In this document: positions 30,796-43,095 of the stretch, piece by piece
Layout of the letters: each line of letters starts with the position of its first letter
Numbering within the stretch: the stretch's first letter is position 1
Origin: Mytilus trossulus
Lineage: Eukaryota; Mollusca; Bivalvia; Mytilida; Mytilidae
NCBI RefSeq assembly: GCF_036588685.1
Contig: NC_086374.1
Coordinates: forward strand, 71,174,457-71,238,456
Length of the DNA: 64,000 bases
Direction of reading: 5' to 3'
The notes under the pieces: model-generated
What the model saw: only the letters and a program-made list of their open reading frames with translations
Databases searched by the model: none
What the model was told of the DNA's origin: nothing
Made by a program: the position numbers and the translations under genes

Positions 30796-32478
30796 GTGGA
30801 AAATTTGAAAATTTGAAAAATATTGCAATTATGATATTTTAAAAACACAAATTCCTAATATTTTTGTGTTGTTAACCAATTAAAGTAGTCATTATCCATC
30901 GTACACACAAGAAAAACTATTTCATTTCAAACTTTCACAATTGGTCAAATTTTAGATACTTTTCACGTTTTAAATTTGGTGATAATAGATATGACTCATT
31001 ATGCTATTTAAACAAAAGCATCTAGGCAACTGACCCTTTTTCAGCACTTGTGATCATCTCTTATTTTATGAGGGGTTTGTGTTGCTCAAATTTCAAATTT
31101 TTGAGCAGAGATTTCTTCTTTGTAATAAATATCCAATAGTGTATAAGCCATTTACACAAGAAGTAGTACAACGAATAAAAACGAATAAAAACCATTTTCT
31201 AACCTACAGCTTTCATATGTTTATATGGTGGATTCAATATTGTTACTTGCTATATTCATTTCTGAACTCCATATCTATATATATACTGTATTTGTGCGAT
31301 ATTATGAATAACATTCAATTCGATTGCTCAATCTTCTCTTTTAAAAAGTGTGTAATTCTACTCATGGCATGATCTACTTTTACCATTTTTAAATCACGTT
31401 TTCAACACGTGAACTGTATATATCCATAAATTCTCACAAGGGTACATAGATTATAAAGATGAAAAATGTTAGGATCATTGAATAAGCAGTATAATTACAC
31501 TTATAGACATCAAAAGAAACATTCTCTTAACTATCTCAAATCAACATGCCCAATTCAATCAAAAGTGTTACATATCAGACGGGTTAAGTGGACTCAATTT
31601 CTACTTATAAATTCATTTTTTGATTGTAACATTAATTTCACCAGAGTCTCGTTCTCAATAAAAATTATGTTAAGATGTTTGTTTCAGAAGGAGTCGTGGA
31701 AATGTCTTGTTTATGATGAATGACAGTCTAATAAAAAATTCTGCTGTTTGCTTAAAACTATATTTCCTTGATTGAAAGCAATGGTGTGATAAAATTTGTT
31801 TGCCCAGTTCCATTGTTTCGATTTAGCATCAGAAAAAAGCAACCAGTGATAATTGATACATGTTACGAAAAACAGACTATACATTACTGTAATGTATTAA
31901 TAGAATGTCGAATGATAGTAACAGATTTGATCTCTTCATAAAACATTGTTAAATGCAAACTGATATATAAAAGCGGGTGGCAATTTGTTTTGGTTTAAAT
32001 GCGTACTAAAGGTGGCTCGAGGGGATGAATTCATTTTTTTAAACATAGGCTTTAGTTTGGTTCCTTCTATACAGTGTTCGAATATCAAAGTTGAATTGAA
32101 TTTCTTATAGTTTATAAAAGTAAGGTCGAAAGAATTTTTTAAAACTATCATGATTTGAAATGAGTTCATTGTTCATTTGTTTTACCTTAGATAAATGCTC
32201 ATTCAAAAACTGAACATGAACAAAGTAAATGTATGACTATGGATAATAGCTCTTCATCGTTTAAATAAGCTTTGGATTTCAAATATTTTGGCCACGAGCA
32301 TCACTGAAAAGACATGAATTGTCGAAATGTGCATCTGGTGCAAGAAAATTGGTACCGTTAATTTTAGTATAGTAAAGGCCATAATATTCTGCACTATTTA
32401 CAATTATATATTTTTTTTATATATACTGTTTCTAACCAATGATGGTTTTTTTTTCTTCCTTTGTGTCTATATACACAG
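30796..32478. other. non-genic 3' flank of copy 3; Rep9 fragment at 32275-32365
   Basis: No gene recognised. 32275-32365 has GCATCACTGAAAAGACATG and CATCTGGTGCAAGAAAATTG, which I know as part of a common mussel repeat. Reading frames at 31079-31372 and 31466-31723 lack domains and sit in compositionally ordinary AT-rich DNA. Confidence 0.5.
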
Positions 32479-34185
32479 TTAAAAAGATGATAAGTTAATG
32501 TTATACAAATAGATAGTTCCCAGCATGTTAGTAAAGAGAAGAATATTTCTGTCTTGGTCAAAATGTATACCCATAGGAAAATATATTCCGTTATTTTCTA
32601 ACAATCGACGGGCATGCTGGCCATCTGGTGAAATTACGACAACACTGTTATCTGCGTGGGATGCCACATACACATTGGAATAGTTATCAATTGCTACTCC
32701 ACGAATCATCTTCAATATTGAATCGTCTTTGTATTCCCAAACCTTCTGTCCTGTGATTGTGTAGCATGTTACTGTATTTGTGGTATCGTTTGTATAATAC
32801 ATCTTGTCTTTTGATGTTGTAACATAGTTCCAGTTATGCTTGCCATCGTCTTTAACTACTGTGGTGACAGTACTTTCATCCGTAAATTCTGTTGTTTTGA
32901 TACCACTTCCAGTTTCATAATATATTAGTCTTCCTTTATTATATGTAATGCCGTAGCAACGGTTAGACGTTTTGATACTTTTCACAGTCTTTTTATTGAC
33001 GATGTGGATAATTTCTATATGAAAAGGCTCTTTATTGTGGGTGATAGCAACGGTATTCTCACCAATACATGTAACATCTAACGGTTGGTGTGATACAGGT
33101 ATTACACACACAAATGATCCATTTTCCTTGTAGATAACTAGACGGTCATTGGTTAGATCTACGAAGACCATTTTACCAGTTGGCATGATGGTGCACCCCG
33201 AGATTCCAACTACCTCTCTCCCTTTCGGTATCTCAAATGTTTTCAATAAAGTAGGATTGATGTGATTGATTGATTTTGATATCGTCGGTAGCATTAGTTG
33301 AGCTTGTTTGTCTCTAGTCATCGTCAGGGTTATAGTGGGTGGATTTTCTATAGCTGATATCTCTCCAATCTTTGTCATAGACAGTATGTCAGACATCTTG
33401 TTATCAATTCTGCATTGTAGGTTTATTTGTTGTAAGCTTCCATCTGTTATTAAAGACTGCATAAATATCTCTTCTTTTTGGATCTCGGCTTCAAACATTT
33501 TACCACCGAGAAATGTTTGAAGGTCAGTTGCAAAACTTTTCGTTGCGGAAATTCTCTTCTGTAGCTCATTTAGTGATTTATCATGGCATAAAATTTTTGA
33601 AAGAAATCTGTCTATTTGTGATTGGACTTTCTGTTCAGCAGCTTGGATATCTTGTTGTATTTCTTGCTCAAGATTATCTAGGTGTTTGTTTATTTTCTTT
33701 CGTACCTCTTTTATATCTGTCTGGAATCTCAGTCGCTGTTGGTGAATTTTCCCCAAATTCTGCTTTCTGTCTTCAATAATTTTTTTCATGTTGCTCTTCA
33801 TATCCTTTAAAATTTGTTCCATAATGTCAAATAATGCGGAAGTCTTCGATGTTTTGACAATATCATCAAGTGCCATCAAATCACAAGTTTTGTGATTAGT
33901 TGTTATGCAAAGCGGACAACATGGTTTTTCATGTTGAGAACAGTAGAGCTGATACTTTTTCTCGTGGTCTGAGCAATATTGGTTTATACTTGCTATTGCT
34001 TGTGGTATTTTTTTATAATTATGCACTGAAATGACTTCATGATTTCGTGAGGATTTGGAGGCACGATGGTGTTTTTCGCATGATGAGCACAATCCTTCAT
34101 CGCATTCAGAACACCAGAAGGCGGCCTCTTTCACCAAGTGTTGAGTTTCACACACACCACACAATATTCCACTGGATGAAGCCAT
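32479..34185 (-). CDS. TRIM-like protein without RING (B-box, coiled coil, NHL-like propeller), copy 3
   Basis: Intact 568-residue ORF from ATG 34183-34185. B-box 1: C9, C12, C25, C28, C33, C36, H40, H49. B-box 2: C71, H74, C82, H85, C90, C93, H98, C101. A coiled-coil stretch at about 120-250 includes KINKHLDNLEQEIQQDIQ. The NHL-like propeller starts near 335 (GISGCTIMPTGKMVFVD, IRGVAIDNYSNVYVAS, MGIHFDQDRNILLFTN). No RING, signal peptide or membrane helix. It ends a few residues later than the other copies. In-frame sequence upstream of this ATG belongs to the intron: a TTTTTGCAG acceptor ends at 34192. It is the only copy outside the two duplicated units and the most distinct open one. Function unproven; the N-terminal layout fits a dimerising TRIM-like adaptor with a propeller for ligand or RNA binding. 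Confidence 0.92.
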   Translation of the reverse strand: MASSSGILCGVCETQHLVKEAAFWCSECDEGLCSSCEKHHRASKSSRNHEVISVHNYKKIPQAIASINQYCSDHEKKYQLYCSQHEKPCCPLCITTNHKTCDLMALDDIVKTSKTSALFDIMEQILKDMKSNMKKIIEDRKQNLGKIHQQRLRFQTDIKEVRKKINKHLDNLEQEIQQDIQAAEQKVQSQIDRFLSKILCHDKSLNELQKRISATKSFATDLQTFLGGKMFEAEIQKEEIFMQSLITDGSLQQINLQCRIDNKMSDILSMTKIGEISAIENPPTITLTMTRDKQAQLMLPTISKSINHINPTLLKTFEIPKGREVVGISGCTIMPTGKMVFVDLTNDRLVIYKENGSFVCVIPVSHQPLDVTCIGENTVAITHNKEPFHIEIIHIVNKKTVKSIKTSNRCYGITYNKGRLIYYETGSGIKTTEFTDESTVTTVVKDDGKHNWNYVTTSKDKMYYTNDTTNTVTCYTITGQKVWEYKDDSILKMIRGVAIDNYSNVYVASHADNSVVVISPDGQHARRLLENNGIYFPMGIHFDQDRNILLFTNMLGTIYLYNINLSSF

Positions 34186-34448
34186 TTTAAACTGCAAAAA
34201 TAAATTATTGATCCCAAAACATGATGAAGAGTAAAACTTATTAATTTTCAATAACTTTTTTTCATATACCTTACTTGTAAATAAAACAAGTTAAACTAGA
34301 GACTCTGAAGACCCGACTTTTTTCATATACTTTACTTTTAAATAAAAAAAAGTTTAACTAGAGGCTCTGAAGACCCGAATCGTTTACCTGGTTAAAATTA
34401 CCTCTTTAATATTAATTGTGTACCTTTATTGCAATTAGCTAATATAAA

Positions 34449-34811
34449 AAAAGAAGATGTGGTATGATTGCCAATGAGACAATTATCCACAAAAGACCAA
34501 AATGACACAGACATTAACAACTATAGGTTACCGTAAGGCCTTCAACAATAAGCAAAGCCCATACCGCATAGTCAGCTATAAAAGGCCCCGATAAGACAAT
34601 GTAAAACATTTCAAACAAAAAAACTAACGGCTTTATCAATGTAAAAAAATGAACGAAAAACAAATATGTTACACATAAACAAAAGACAACCACTGAATAA
34701 CAGGGTCCTGACTTGGGACAGGCACATACATAAATAATGTGATGGGGTTAAACATGTTAGCGGGATTCCAACCCTCCCCGTAACCTGGGACAGTGGTATA
34801 ACAGTACACAA
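34449..34811 (+). repeat. Rep2 dispersed repeat, fullest copy
   Basis: Words: GAAGATGTGGTATGATTGCC, GACCAAAATGACACAGACAT, CCATACCGCATAGTCAGC, GACTTGGGACAGGCACATAC, GGTTAAACATGTTAGCGGG, AACCTGGGACAGTGGTATAA. Partial copies at 13133, 43674 and 53372. Class unknown; the reading frames on its minus strand are not genes. Confidence 0.8.
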
Positions 34812-35539
34812 TTTGCATATCGTTAAAAAAAAAATTAGTGATATTTTTGTTGATCATGTTTCAATTAGAGTATGCATAATCAAACACGTCATAGATATTA
34901 CTTGATTTATTTCACTTGACTGGGCGGAGTTCGCTTATTATAGAATATAACATCTAGAGACAGGTAATTTGTGATATATTAATTGATAAAATGTTCAGTT
35001 ATGGTCATCAATCTGGTTCAAATATGTAAACATGTGTATTCGCAAAATAAATAATGATTCACAGACGTTGATTCTCTTGTGTGGCGGAGTTAACATGTTT
35101 TTCAACTCCGCCACACAAGTAAAACTAACGACATCAGGTGTTAAATCTAACAATGGAAATCATGAAATCCGTAATAATTATAACGGCAATCATCCTTATC
35201 AGACAAATCTTCGAATAGACTGTCCTTATGCAAATTGAAACGTAAACTCTGCTCGATCAGTTTAAAACACAGGATTGAAATTAAAAGTTTAGACACACGC
35301 ACGTTTCGTCTAGAAAAGACGCATCCTTGACGCTCGACTCGTTTGAGAATGATTTCACCGTTTATAGTTTATATAAATTTCATTGCTGTTTTTGGAAAAA
35401 CTGGCAAATTTAATATCAGATGACAATTAGGCCATTTTGACTAAACTGTAGATCTTTATTAGTTGATCTCTTACTCCGCACTCTATTAGACATTATTAGT
35501 ATACGACTCTTCAAAAGACAGAAATCGGTCGACAGAAAA

Positions 35540-35640
35540 CAAATCCGGGTTGCAAACTAAAACTGAGGGAAACACATCAACCATAAGAGGAAAACAAAAG
35601 AACAACACAACACTGAAATGCAACAAAATCATCAAAATAT
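35540..35640 (+). repeat. Rep8 fragment
   Basis: GGGTTGCAAACTAAAACTGA followed by GGGAAACACATCAACC; related to 15115-15430. Confidence 0.55.
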
Positions 35641-37399
35641 AGTCGTGTTGATTTATTTGAAAATCTTATTGTGATTAACAATTTTGTCGTTAATTGATTC
35701 TTAATTGTAATCTGTGTATTATACTTTTTGCATTCAAAAACATAACGAAAAGAGGGTGAAAACACAAGGACAATTATTCATCGAAGAGTCAAATTATTGG
35801 TTTTGACCTGGTTGACCTACTTGTAGGTCTTATTTTGCCTCACAATTTTCCATATCTTGTTGCATTCTATGTATAAGCGTTTCGGCAAAAAAGTAGAAAA
35901 GTCATATAGGGACAATAATTCCTATATTGGGTCAGTTATCAATATCAGTAATGTTGGTTTTTTTTTGTATATATTTGATAATGCTTAACATCTTTGCCAT
36001 TTACCAATATAGTTTTCTAATTCTTTTTTTGGGGGAGGAGGGTCTGCTCAAAATGCATATATTTAAGTAAAAGTTCACCAATCTTGGAATGGCAATAATT
36101 CTTTTACAAAGGCCAATAGTTGATTTCAGCCATGATGACAAATGTTTAGATCGTTTTGTAATTATCATTTTATATTTTCACAATATATGAGTATCTTTTA
36201 TGTTTCCAGCACAAACATCATAAAAAAATAAGATTTCATGCTCCTTATTGCAATTTTTACAATATCTTTTAGTCCAAATAGTTATGACGTCTTGAAAGAC
36301 TTTTTTTCTGTGACGGCTTAAATTGGGAAAACTCGTCTTCTAATACAGTGTACCTCATATAAGGTACTCAATTTATTTGTACGATTTTTAAGAAATAGAC
36401 CTTCTTGGCCTGTTTAACATTTAAACCCTGACAGTTTTGATCTTACTGTTTTCCTTTTTTATATATAATTAAAATTTAAAAAAGATCTCTTTCGAACAAC
36501 ATGGCCCATGTTTGTTCAACATATCTCAGGAACATTCAGTTATCAGGTTTGTTATCATTTACCGCCATACGAAGAAAGACGTTTCATTGTGTAAACACAC
36601 CTATATTTACATTAAACATTAAGATAGATATAAAACTAGTTTTCCATTATTGTAACTTATAAACAACAATACAAAATTGATGAAAGTCCCCCTATTTTGT
36701 TGACATGAAATTATTTCCATCATTCATATACCTCAATACTTATAATTAAACCTTAAAAGAATTACAAGCAAAATAATCATAATAATAAAATAGATCAATA
36801 TATTTATGTCAAGGTGATTCTAAACCAGATCATAACAATGAATTCAAAAGTATTATTTTAATACCATGCAACTCTTAAATTATATCTGTTGCTGATGCAT
36901 CGGTTTGAAGATATATAAACATATTAGTAAGTTTACCTTAAACTGTGTATGTCTTCATAAATACCAGTATCAAAACATATTATGTCTTCTCACAAGGTTA
37001 ATTATAAACCCGGATGTCTATAGGTCACTAAAACATAACACCGATATACTTTTCATAAAAACAAACGCAACACATGTACCCCAAATTAACTGCTTGGTGC
37101 TCGTTGCTGTGGAAAAAGTTTAAGTATGGCGGATGGACAACAGACACTCGAAAATAACAAGCATTTTCATAATAAAACAGAACAACTAATAAGTTTAAAT
37201 GTGTCCTGTCCCAGGTCAAGAACCTGAACAGTTATCGTCTTGTGACTTACTTTAATGTTGTTTTCTAATTCTATGCTTTGGAAAATTTGAGCCTTGGTTT
37301 TCGACGAACAGCAAGATATAAAGGGCACCAAAATGACAAACGAAATTTTATTTATCGAAAACTGCAACCACACATCAGTATCCAATCTATAATAAATAT

Positions 37400-37680
37400 G
37401 TTTTTGCAACTTCTGAAAATAAGGATTACTATATTGTAGGACTTCGGTGTTAACATGAATATCAATTGTATGGTCATTTTTGTAAAAAAAAAATGGTTTA
37501 AAAAGTATGAATTAATCGAATTAATAATGATTGGCTTATGCCAGTCATAGATTACCTTAGTTGTATTTGGCACAACTTTTTAGATTTTTTTATCTTTCAT
37601 GCTCTTCAACTTTATACTTGTTTGACTTACTAACTACTAGTATTTGATCAGTGCGTCACTGATGAGTCTTAAGTGAACTA
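37400..37680 (+). repeat. Rep1 fragment
   Basis: Aligns with the middle of the 645-1040 element: GTGTTAACATGAATATCAAT, CATAGATTACCTTAG, GTATTTGGCACAACTTTT, ATGCTCTTCAACTTTATAC, GATGAGTCTTAAGTGAAC. Both ends are missing. Confidence 0.75.
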
Positions 37681-37884
37681 ACTGTGCCCTCTTCTTGCCG
37701 ACTTGTTTCTTTATTATTATGAGGTTAACTTCATACAGGAAGTTAGCAATATCCTTTAAATTTACTTTCCGCTATATAGATAACGTTATCTCACTAAATA
37801 ATTCAAATTTGGCTGACCATGTTTAATGCATCTATCCCATTAAACTAGAGATAAAGGATACAACAAATACAGGTAAGTCGGCCT

Positions 37885-38545
37885 CAAATTTTGACATACA
37901 TCCAGAAATTGACAATGAAGGAGCGGTGGAAAACAAAACTTTACGAAAAAAGAGATGATTTCAGCTTCACAATTGTGAACTTTCCATTTCTAAGTAGCCA
38001 CATTCCAGCAGCACCTGCATACGGGGTATATATCTCCCAATTGATAATATTCCCGTGCTTGTATTTCCTATCATGACTTTCTTGATAGAGGGTTGCTGCT
38101 CACAAGGAAGCTATTAAACCAAGAGTTTAAAATGGTGAAGTTGAAATCATCCCTTCGAAAATTTTACGTACGCCATAACGATTTCGTTGACCGTTATGGA
38201 ATAACCGTTAAACAGATGAAATATAATATGTTCCTTCAACCATAACTACAATCCCCTCACCTTTAATGAGTGAGATCTACCGAATTAGACTATTTACCGG
38301 ATTTGTTATATATAATGAGCAACACGACGGGTGCCAAAAGTGGAGCGGATCTGCCAACCCTTCCTTAGAACCTGAGATAACCTCAGTTTTCGGTGAGGTT
38401 CGTGTTGCCTATTTTTCAGTTTTCTATGTTGTGTCATGTGTACTATTGTTTATCTGTTTGTCTTTTTTTTCATTTTTAGCAATGGTGTTGTCATTTCATT
38501 TTCGATTTTTGAGTTTGACGGTCCCTCTAGTATCTTTCGCCCCTG
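37885..38545 (+). mobile_element. Rep5: 3' part of a reverse-transcriptase-type retroelement
   Basis: The first 185 bp translate as KTKLYEKRDDFSF and IVNFPFLSSHIPAAPAYGVY. That wording I associate with the C-terminal part of a retroelement reverse transcriptase polyprotein abundant in molluscs and other invertebrates. The frame then breaks (DFLDRGLLLTRKLL is readable in another frame near 38070). A non-coding tail follows: CACGACGGGTGCC, CCTGAGATAACC, GGTTCGTGTTG, GAGTTTGACGGTCCCTC. Shorter tails of the same element are at 6100, 39510 and 45250. The element class is not certain. Confidence 0.65.
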
Positions 38546-39509
38546 TTTTATGTAAACGAAACGCGCGCCTGGTGTATCAAATTGCACCTTTGATAACTAT
38601 TTACCTTAGATAGTTTTGCTTCTCTTACATTTCGTTTATATCGAAGTTTTCTTGAAAGAATGAATTAACATTTAGAGGGTGTACGTTAATGTCATAAAGA
38701 TAGTCATATATATCATCGAAAATAAATGCATTTCAGGGTCAGATTATTTCCCGACTTCTGCAACATACAATGTGCATGTATAAAAGCGTCTAGGAAAATG
38801 GTAAATAAATGAACATAGACTACAAAGATTAGCAAGGTTCATGAGACCACACAGACACATACTCATGTTTATGAATATGCTAATGAATATGCAAATGCTG
38901 ATCACTAAAAATTCAGAAAAGATATATGTGTCTGGATAGTTAATTGTTATGTCTTCATGGATCACAATCATGTTTTATACAAATATTGCCTCTGTCCACA
39001 GGTAAAGAGGAAAGTTTGACTCAAAGTTAGTGTATGTCTAAGAACAAGGTTTTACATGCATGCCTATTATCTGTAGTCGATATTTTTTTCTCTGCCATTT
39101 TTAATTCTAATCAACCTTTTAAAAAATAGTTGCCATTGAACAAGTTTTGGCTGAACACTTTTTAACAGTTATATGTTGATGGAGAGATTAATTGCTGATA
39201 TCATGTTTTGAGAAAAGCGTCCCGTGCTATTCTTGATTCCTTTGCTTGCACCTCGGTTATTACCCTTCTTCAGAAGAATTAAAAATTATCATTTTAAAAC
39301 AAATCAGGGATTACTTATTTGAAATTTAAATCTAAATGATTGATTATTAGATTTATTTACGTCTTGTGGAAAATGTAACATGTTTGTTCAGGGTGAGAAA
39401 AAGAAAGTTGAACAACTTCAAAAATAAGATATTATCATAAGAAATTGTCCATGCACTTTAAGCCCATTATTGTTGAAAATGGTGGTGTTTACGTTGGAAG
39501 GACAACTCG
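38546..39509. other. Rep1 tail (38546-38610), then nothing recognised
   Basis: GTAAACGAAACGCGCGCCTGG and TTTGATAACTATT mark the end of a Rep1 copy directly after Rep5. The remaining 900 bp is AT-rich, with no gene or clear repeat. Confidence 0.5.
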
Positions 39510-39720
39510 GTGCCACATGTGGTGTAGGATATGCTTAAGTTTCCGGAGAACCTGAGATAACCCCTAGTTTTTGGTGGGGTTCGTGTTGTTTATTGTTTCG
39601 TTTTCTATGTTGTGTCATGTGTTCTATTGTTTGTCTGTTTGTCTTCTTTCATTTTTAGCCAGGCGTTGTCAGATTATTTTCGATTTTGGGTTTGACTGTC
39701 CCTCTTTTATCCATGTCCCT
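39510..39720 (+). repeat. Rep5 3'-tail copy
   Basis: GGTGCCACATGTGGTG, CCTGAGATAACCCCTAG, TTTTTGGTGGGGTTCGTGTT, TTGTGTCATGTGTTCTATTG, GGTTTGACTGTCCCTC, in the same order as in 37885-38545. Confidence 0.75.
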
Positions 39721-40975
39721 GTAGCTTTCAATGTTTATCTCCTCAATTTCAAGCAGACATATCTCTTTTGTCCTAAATGACAATTATTTCAGGGTAAAGC
39801 AGCACCTTCTGATATAGTTTACTAAGAAGTTAAACAACATATCTTTAATGGCATATAAGAGAGAACTCGTTCCCAGAACGTCGGATGTATCAACGCATGT
39901 ACTTCAGATCTGACAAACAGACAAAATGTCCCTGACATTTTACATTTCCTGTAGTGCCCATTAGTTTCGGTCTCGGAAGTGGGATTCCATGTAATCGAAG
40001 TAGAATTAAAATTAAAAAAAAGTATGTGCGCTACTTCAATATAATGGACTTTTGTTTATGCGGCTGTCTTTAAAATGAGAGATTAAGCTAGCTACAAAAC
40101 CAGGTTTAATCCACCATTTTCTACATATCGAAAGTAAGGAATGAGACAGTTGTTTTCAATTCATGTTTAATTTGTTTAATGTGTTTGATCTTTCGATTTT
40201 GTTACTTGATACAGGAATTTCCCGTTTTTTCAATTTTTATGGAGTTTGGTATTTCTGTTATTTTTCTTTTTAAATTTTCTGTTGTTTTTAGCAAAATATA
40301 ATGATGTCTAAATAATCTCTTTCAGATGGTTATGAAGTAATATTAAAACAAAATTTTGGAATCAATTGAATAACTCTAAATGTTGTATTAGAAATAAACA
40401 GCTAAATAACTTGTCTAATTAGGGAAACTAAGCATCTATGTCCAATTTAATAGAAAACCACTATTGAACACTTTTAATCCAGTTTCATTCTTAATAGAAT
40501 GATAGATGGAGAAGCGTTCAGCTTTTAAAAGTTAAAATTACTAGTATTGCATAGAGAGAAGGTGCGTTTCTTCTGTTGTTTTAGTATTTTAAAATTCACG
40601 CTATTTCAAAACCTACAAAGGTATCAGTGAAAACACATATATATAATAATTGGGATCGAAGTGAACCGACCATATAAGCAGCATAATTAAAAAAAAGTCT
40701 TGTGTCTATCGTTATAAGATATACTAGAACACACCCGTAATATCACGGATCTGTGACTGAATTTAAGAATATAACTATGCGTAAGCCTTATCTTAGTATT
40801 GCATACTGAGTCATCTGTTAAAGTCATGCCGATTATAAGATGTACAATTTTCTCTGCTTTTAAACAGAGTAAACAGATGTTCTTAATATTCTGCACTTTT
40901 TACATCCATTGTTTTGTAAAAGTCTGCACACTGTTTCAAACAGCTTGATTTTTGAATCTTCATTCTTTAAAAAGT
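39721..40975. other. 3' flank of copy 4; Rep7-like fragment near 40060-40135
   Basis: CAAAACCAGGTTTAATCCACC and CATTTTCTAC near 40100 resemble the reverse complement of a common mussel repeat. No gene. The last 60 bases or so before copy 4 resemble the 3' flank of copy 1, marking the approximate left limit of the duplication. Confidence 0.4.
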
Positions 40976-42673
40976 TCACGTAATTTTATACAAAAAGGCT
41001 GTACCACGCGAGTTAGAAATTAGAAGAATATTTCTGTTTTGGTCAAAATGAATACAATAAGGCTCTTCAATTTTATGTTCTCCTCCTAACAGTTCACGGG
41101 CGTACTTTCCATCTGGTGAAATTACAACGATACGGTTATTCTCCCTGGAAGCCACATATACATTGGAATCGTTATCAATAGTTACTCCACGAGGCTCCTT
41201 CAATATTGATTCGTCTTTGTATTCCCAAACCTTCTGTCCTGTGATTGTGTAGCATGTGACGGTATCTGAATAATAGTTTGCATGGTATATCTTGTCTTTT
41301 AATGTTGCGACATAGTTCCAATGATTCTCGTCATCGATCTTAACTACTGTATTGATAGTACTTTCATTATTGACATCTACTGTTTGAATACCACTTCCTG
41401 TTTCATAATATACTAATTTTCCATTTCTATTCGTGATGCCGTACCACTGTCCGGACGTTTTAATCATTTTAACAATCTTTTTATTTCTGATGTTAAAGAT
41501 TACTATATGAGAAGGATTTTCACTACGGGTGACAGCAACGGTATTTTCATCAATATATGTAGCATCAACCGTTAAAGCAGATACAGGCATTTCACAATCG
41601 AATAATCCGTTTTCATTGAAGATTATTAGACTATCAGTGTTATCATCTACCAAAACTATTTCCCCAGTAGGCATGATACTGCAGCCCGTGATTATATTTC
41701 TTCTTCCTAGGTTTGGAATCTTATTTTTTTTCAAAAAAGTAGGATTGATGTCATTGATTGATTTTGATATTGTCGATATCATCTTTTGAGCTTGCTTGTC
41801 ACTATTCATCGTCAAAGTAAGAGTTGGTGGGTTTGCTTTAATGGATAAATCTCCAATCTTTGACATGGAGAGTATGGCAGACAGCTTGTCATCAATTCTA
41901 CATTGTAGGTTTATTTGTTGTAAGCTTCCATCATCTATTAAAGACTGCACAATTTTTTATTCATTTTGGATCTCGGCCTCAAACATTTTGCAATCCAAAA
42001 AAGTTTGAAGGTCAGTTGCAAAACTTTTCGTCGCGAAAATATTGTATTGTATCTCATCTATTGCCTTACCGTGGTCGGAAAATTTAGAAAGAAGTCTTTT
42101 GATTTGTGATTGGACTTTCTGTTCCGCTGCTTGAATATCCTGTTGTAATCCATTTTCAAGTTTATCTAGGTGCTTGTTTATTTTCTTTCGTATCTCTTTT
42201 ATTTCTGTCTGGAATGTTTGTCGCTGTTGCTGAATTTTCCTCAAATTTTGTGTTCTGTCATCAACTATTTTAGCTATGTTGCTTTTCATGTCTTTTAAAC
42301 TTTGTTCCATTATGTCAAATAATGCTGAAGTCTTCGACATTTTGACAATATCATCAATTGCCATTAAATCACATGTTTTGTGATTTCTTGTTATACAAAG
42401 CGGACAACAGAGTTTTTCGTGCTGGGAACAGAAGTGCTGATATTTTTTTTCATGGTCTGAGCAGTATTGGTTTATACTTGCAATAGTGTGTGGTAGTTTT
42501 TGATAATTGTTCATTGAAATAACTTCATGATTTCTTGAGGCTTTGGAGGCACGATGGTGTTTTTCGCATGATGAACATAACCCTTCGTCGCATTCAGAAC
42601 ACCAGAAGCTAGCCCCTCTCACTGTGTGCTGTGTTTCACACACACCACAAATTGTTCCACTAGTTGCAGCCAT
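40976..42673 (-). pseudogene. TRIM-like gene, copy 4, single in-frame stop
   Basis: A 566-codon frame from ATG 42671-42673 in which the only fault is a TAA at 41957-41959 (codon 239), where copies 1, 3 and 5 have a glutamate (EIQKEE or similar). Upstream: both B-boxes with all Cys/His ligands and the coiled coil. Downstream, in the same frame: 324 open codons for the complete propeller (GCSIMPTGEIVLVDD, PRGVTIDNDSNVYVAS, QNRNILLISN). Options: a very young nonsense allele or pseudogene; a functional 238-residue B-box/coiled-coil protein that could still dimerise; or readthrough, for which I see no signal (TAAA context). Closest to copy 1. Intron acceptor TTGTTTTCAG at 42680 and donor at 44539 are both preserved. 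Confidence 0.88.
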
Positions 42674-42992
42674 TTCAAACTGAAAACAAATTTCAAAATG
42701 TTATAATTGAATTCAAAACAAAGCTATTCATATGTTTTTTTTGTTGTTTTTAGATAGGGAATAGTTAGATTTGAGCTGCTTCCTTCCCTGATAAAATATA
42801 CCAGTTTGACCTTTATTATAATCATTTTAGTTTGCTTATATGTGAGTTTCAATTGGTGATTTTTTTAGATCATGTTTCAATTAGAGTATATGTATTATTG
42901 ATCATCTCACTATTTTTAGTTTATACATATCTTATTAAAAAATAACAAATCCTGAATTAAGGGTGACAATTCATATCATGTAAATGAGACCA

Positions 42993-43095
42993 TAGATATA
43001 GGAAGATGTGGTGTGAGTGCCAATGAGACAACTCTCCATCCAAATAACAATTTAAAAATTAAACCATTATAGGTTAAAGTACGGCCTTCAACATG
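42993..43095 (-). repeat. Rep3 fragment, reverse orientation
   Basis: AGATATAGGAAGATGTGGTG, GCCAATGAGACAACTCTCCA, TAAAGTACGGCCTTCAACA: the reverse complement of the 3' end of Rep3. Confidence 0.8.

Larger units (their letters stand above)
34186..37085 (-). other. 5' leader of copy 3: intron 1 and predicted non-coding exon 1
   Basis: Minus-strand acceptor TTTTTGCAG at 34192 and donor TTTAAG|GTAAACTTA at 36937/36936 give a 2745-bp intron. Exon 1 lies at about 36937-37085 and shares the words ACATCCGGGTT and GAAGACAT with the copy 1 exon (minus strand). The intron contains Rep2 (34449-34811), a Rep8 piece (35540-35640) and the same old degenerate element as the other introns, with a core (TTGTAGGTCTTATTTTGC and variants) seen near 35440, 35650 and 35825. 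Confidence 0.6.

Noticed and set aside
31079-31723. Frames of 97 and 85 codons between the big inverted repeat and copy 3
   Set aside because: No recognisable domain and no paralog; lengths are within chance expectation for 64 kb read in six frames.
34611-34857. Minus-strand frames with CYTTVPGYGEGWNPANMF
   Set aside because: Translation of the Rep2 dispersed repeat.
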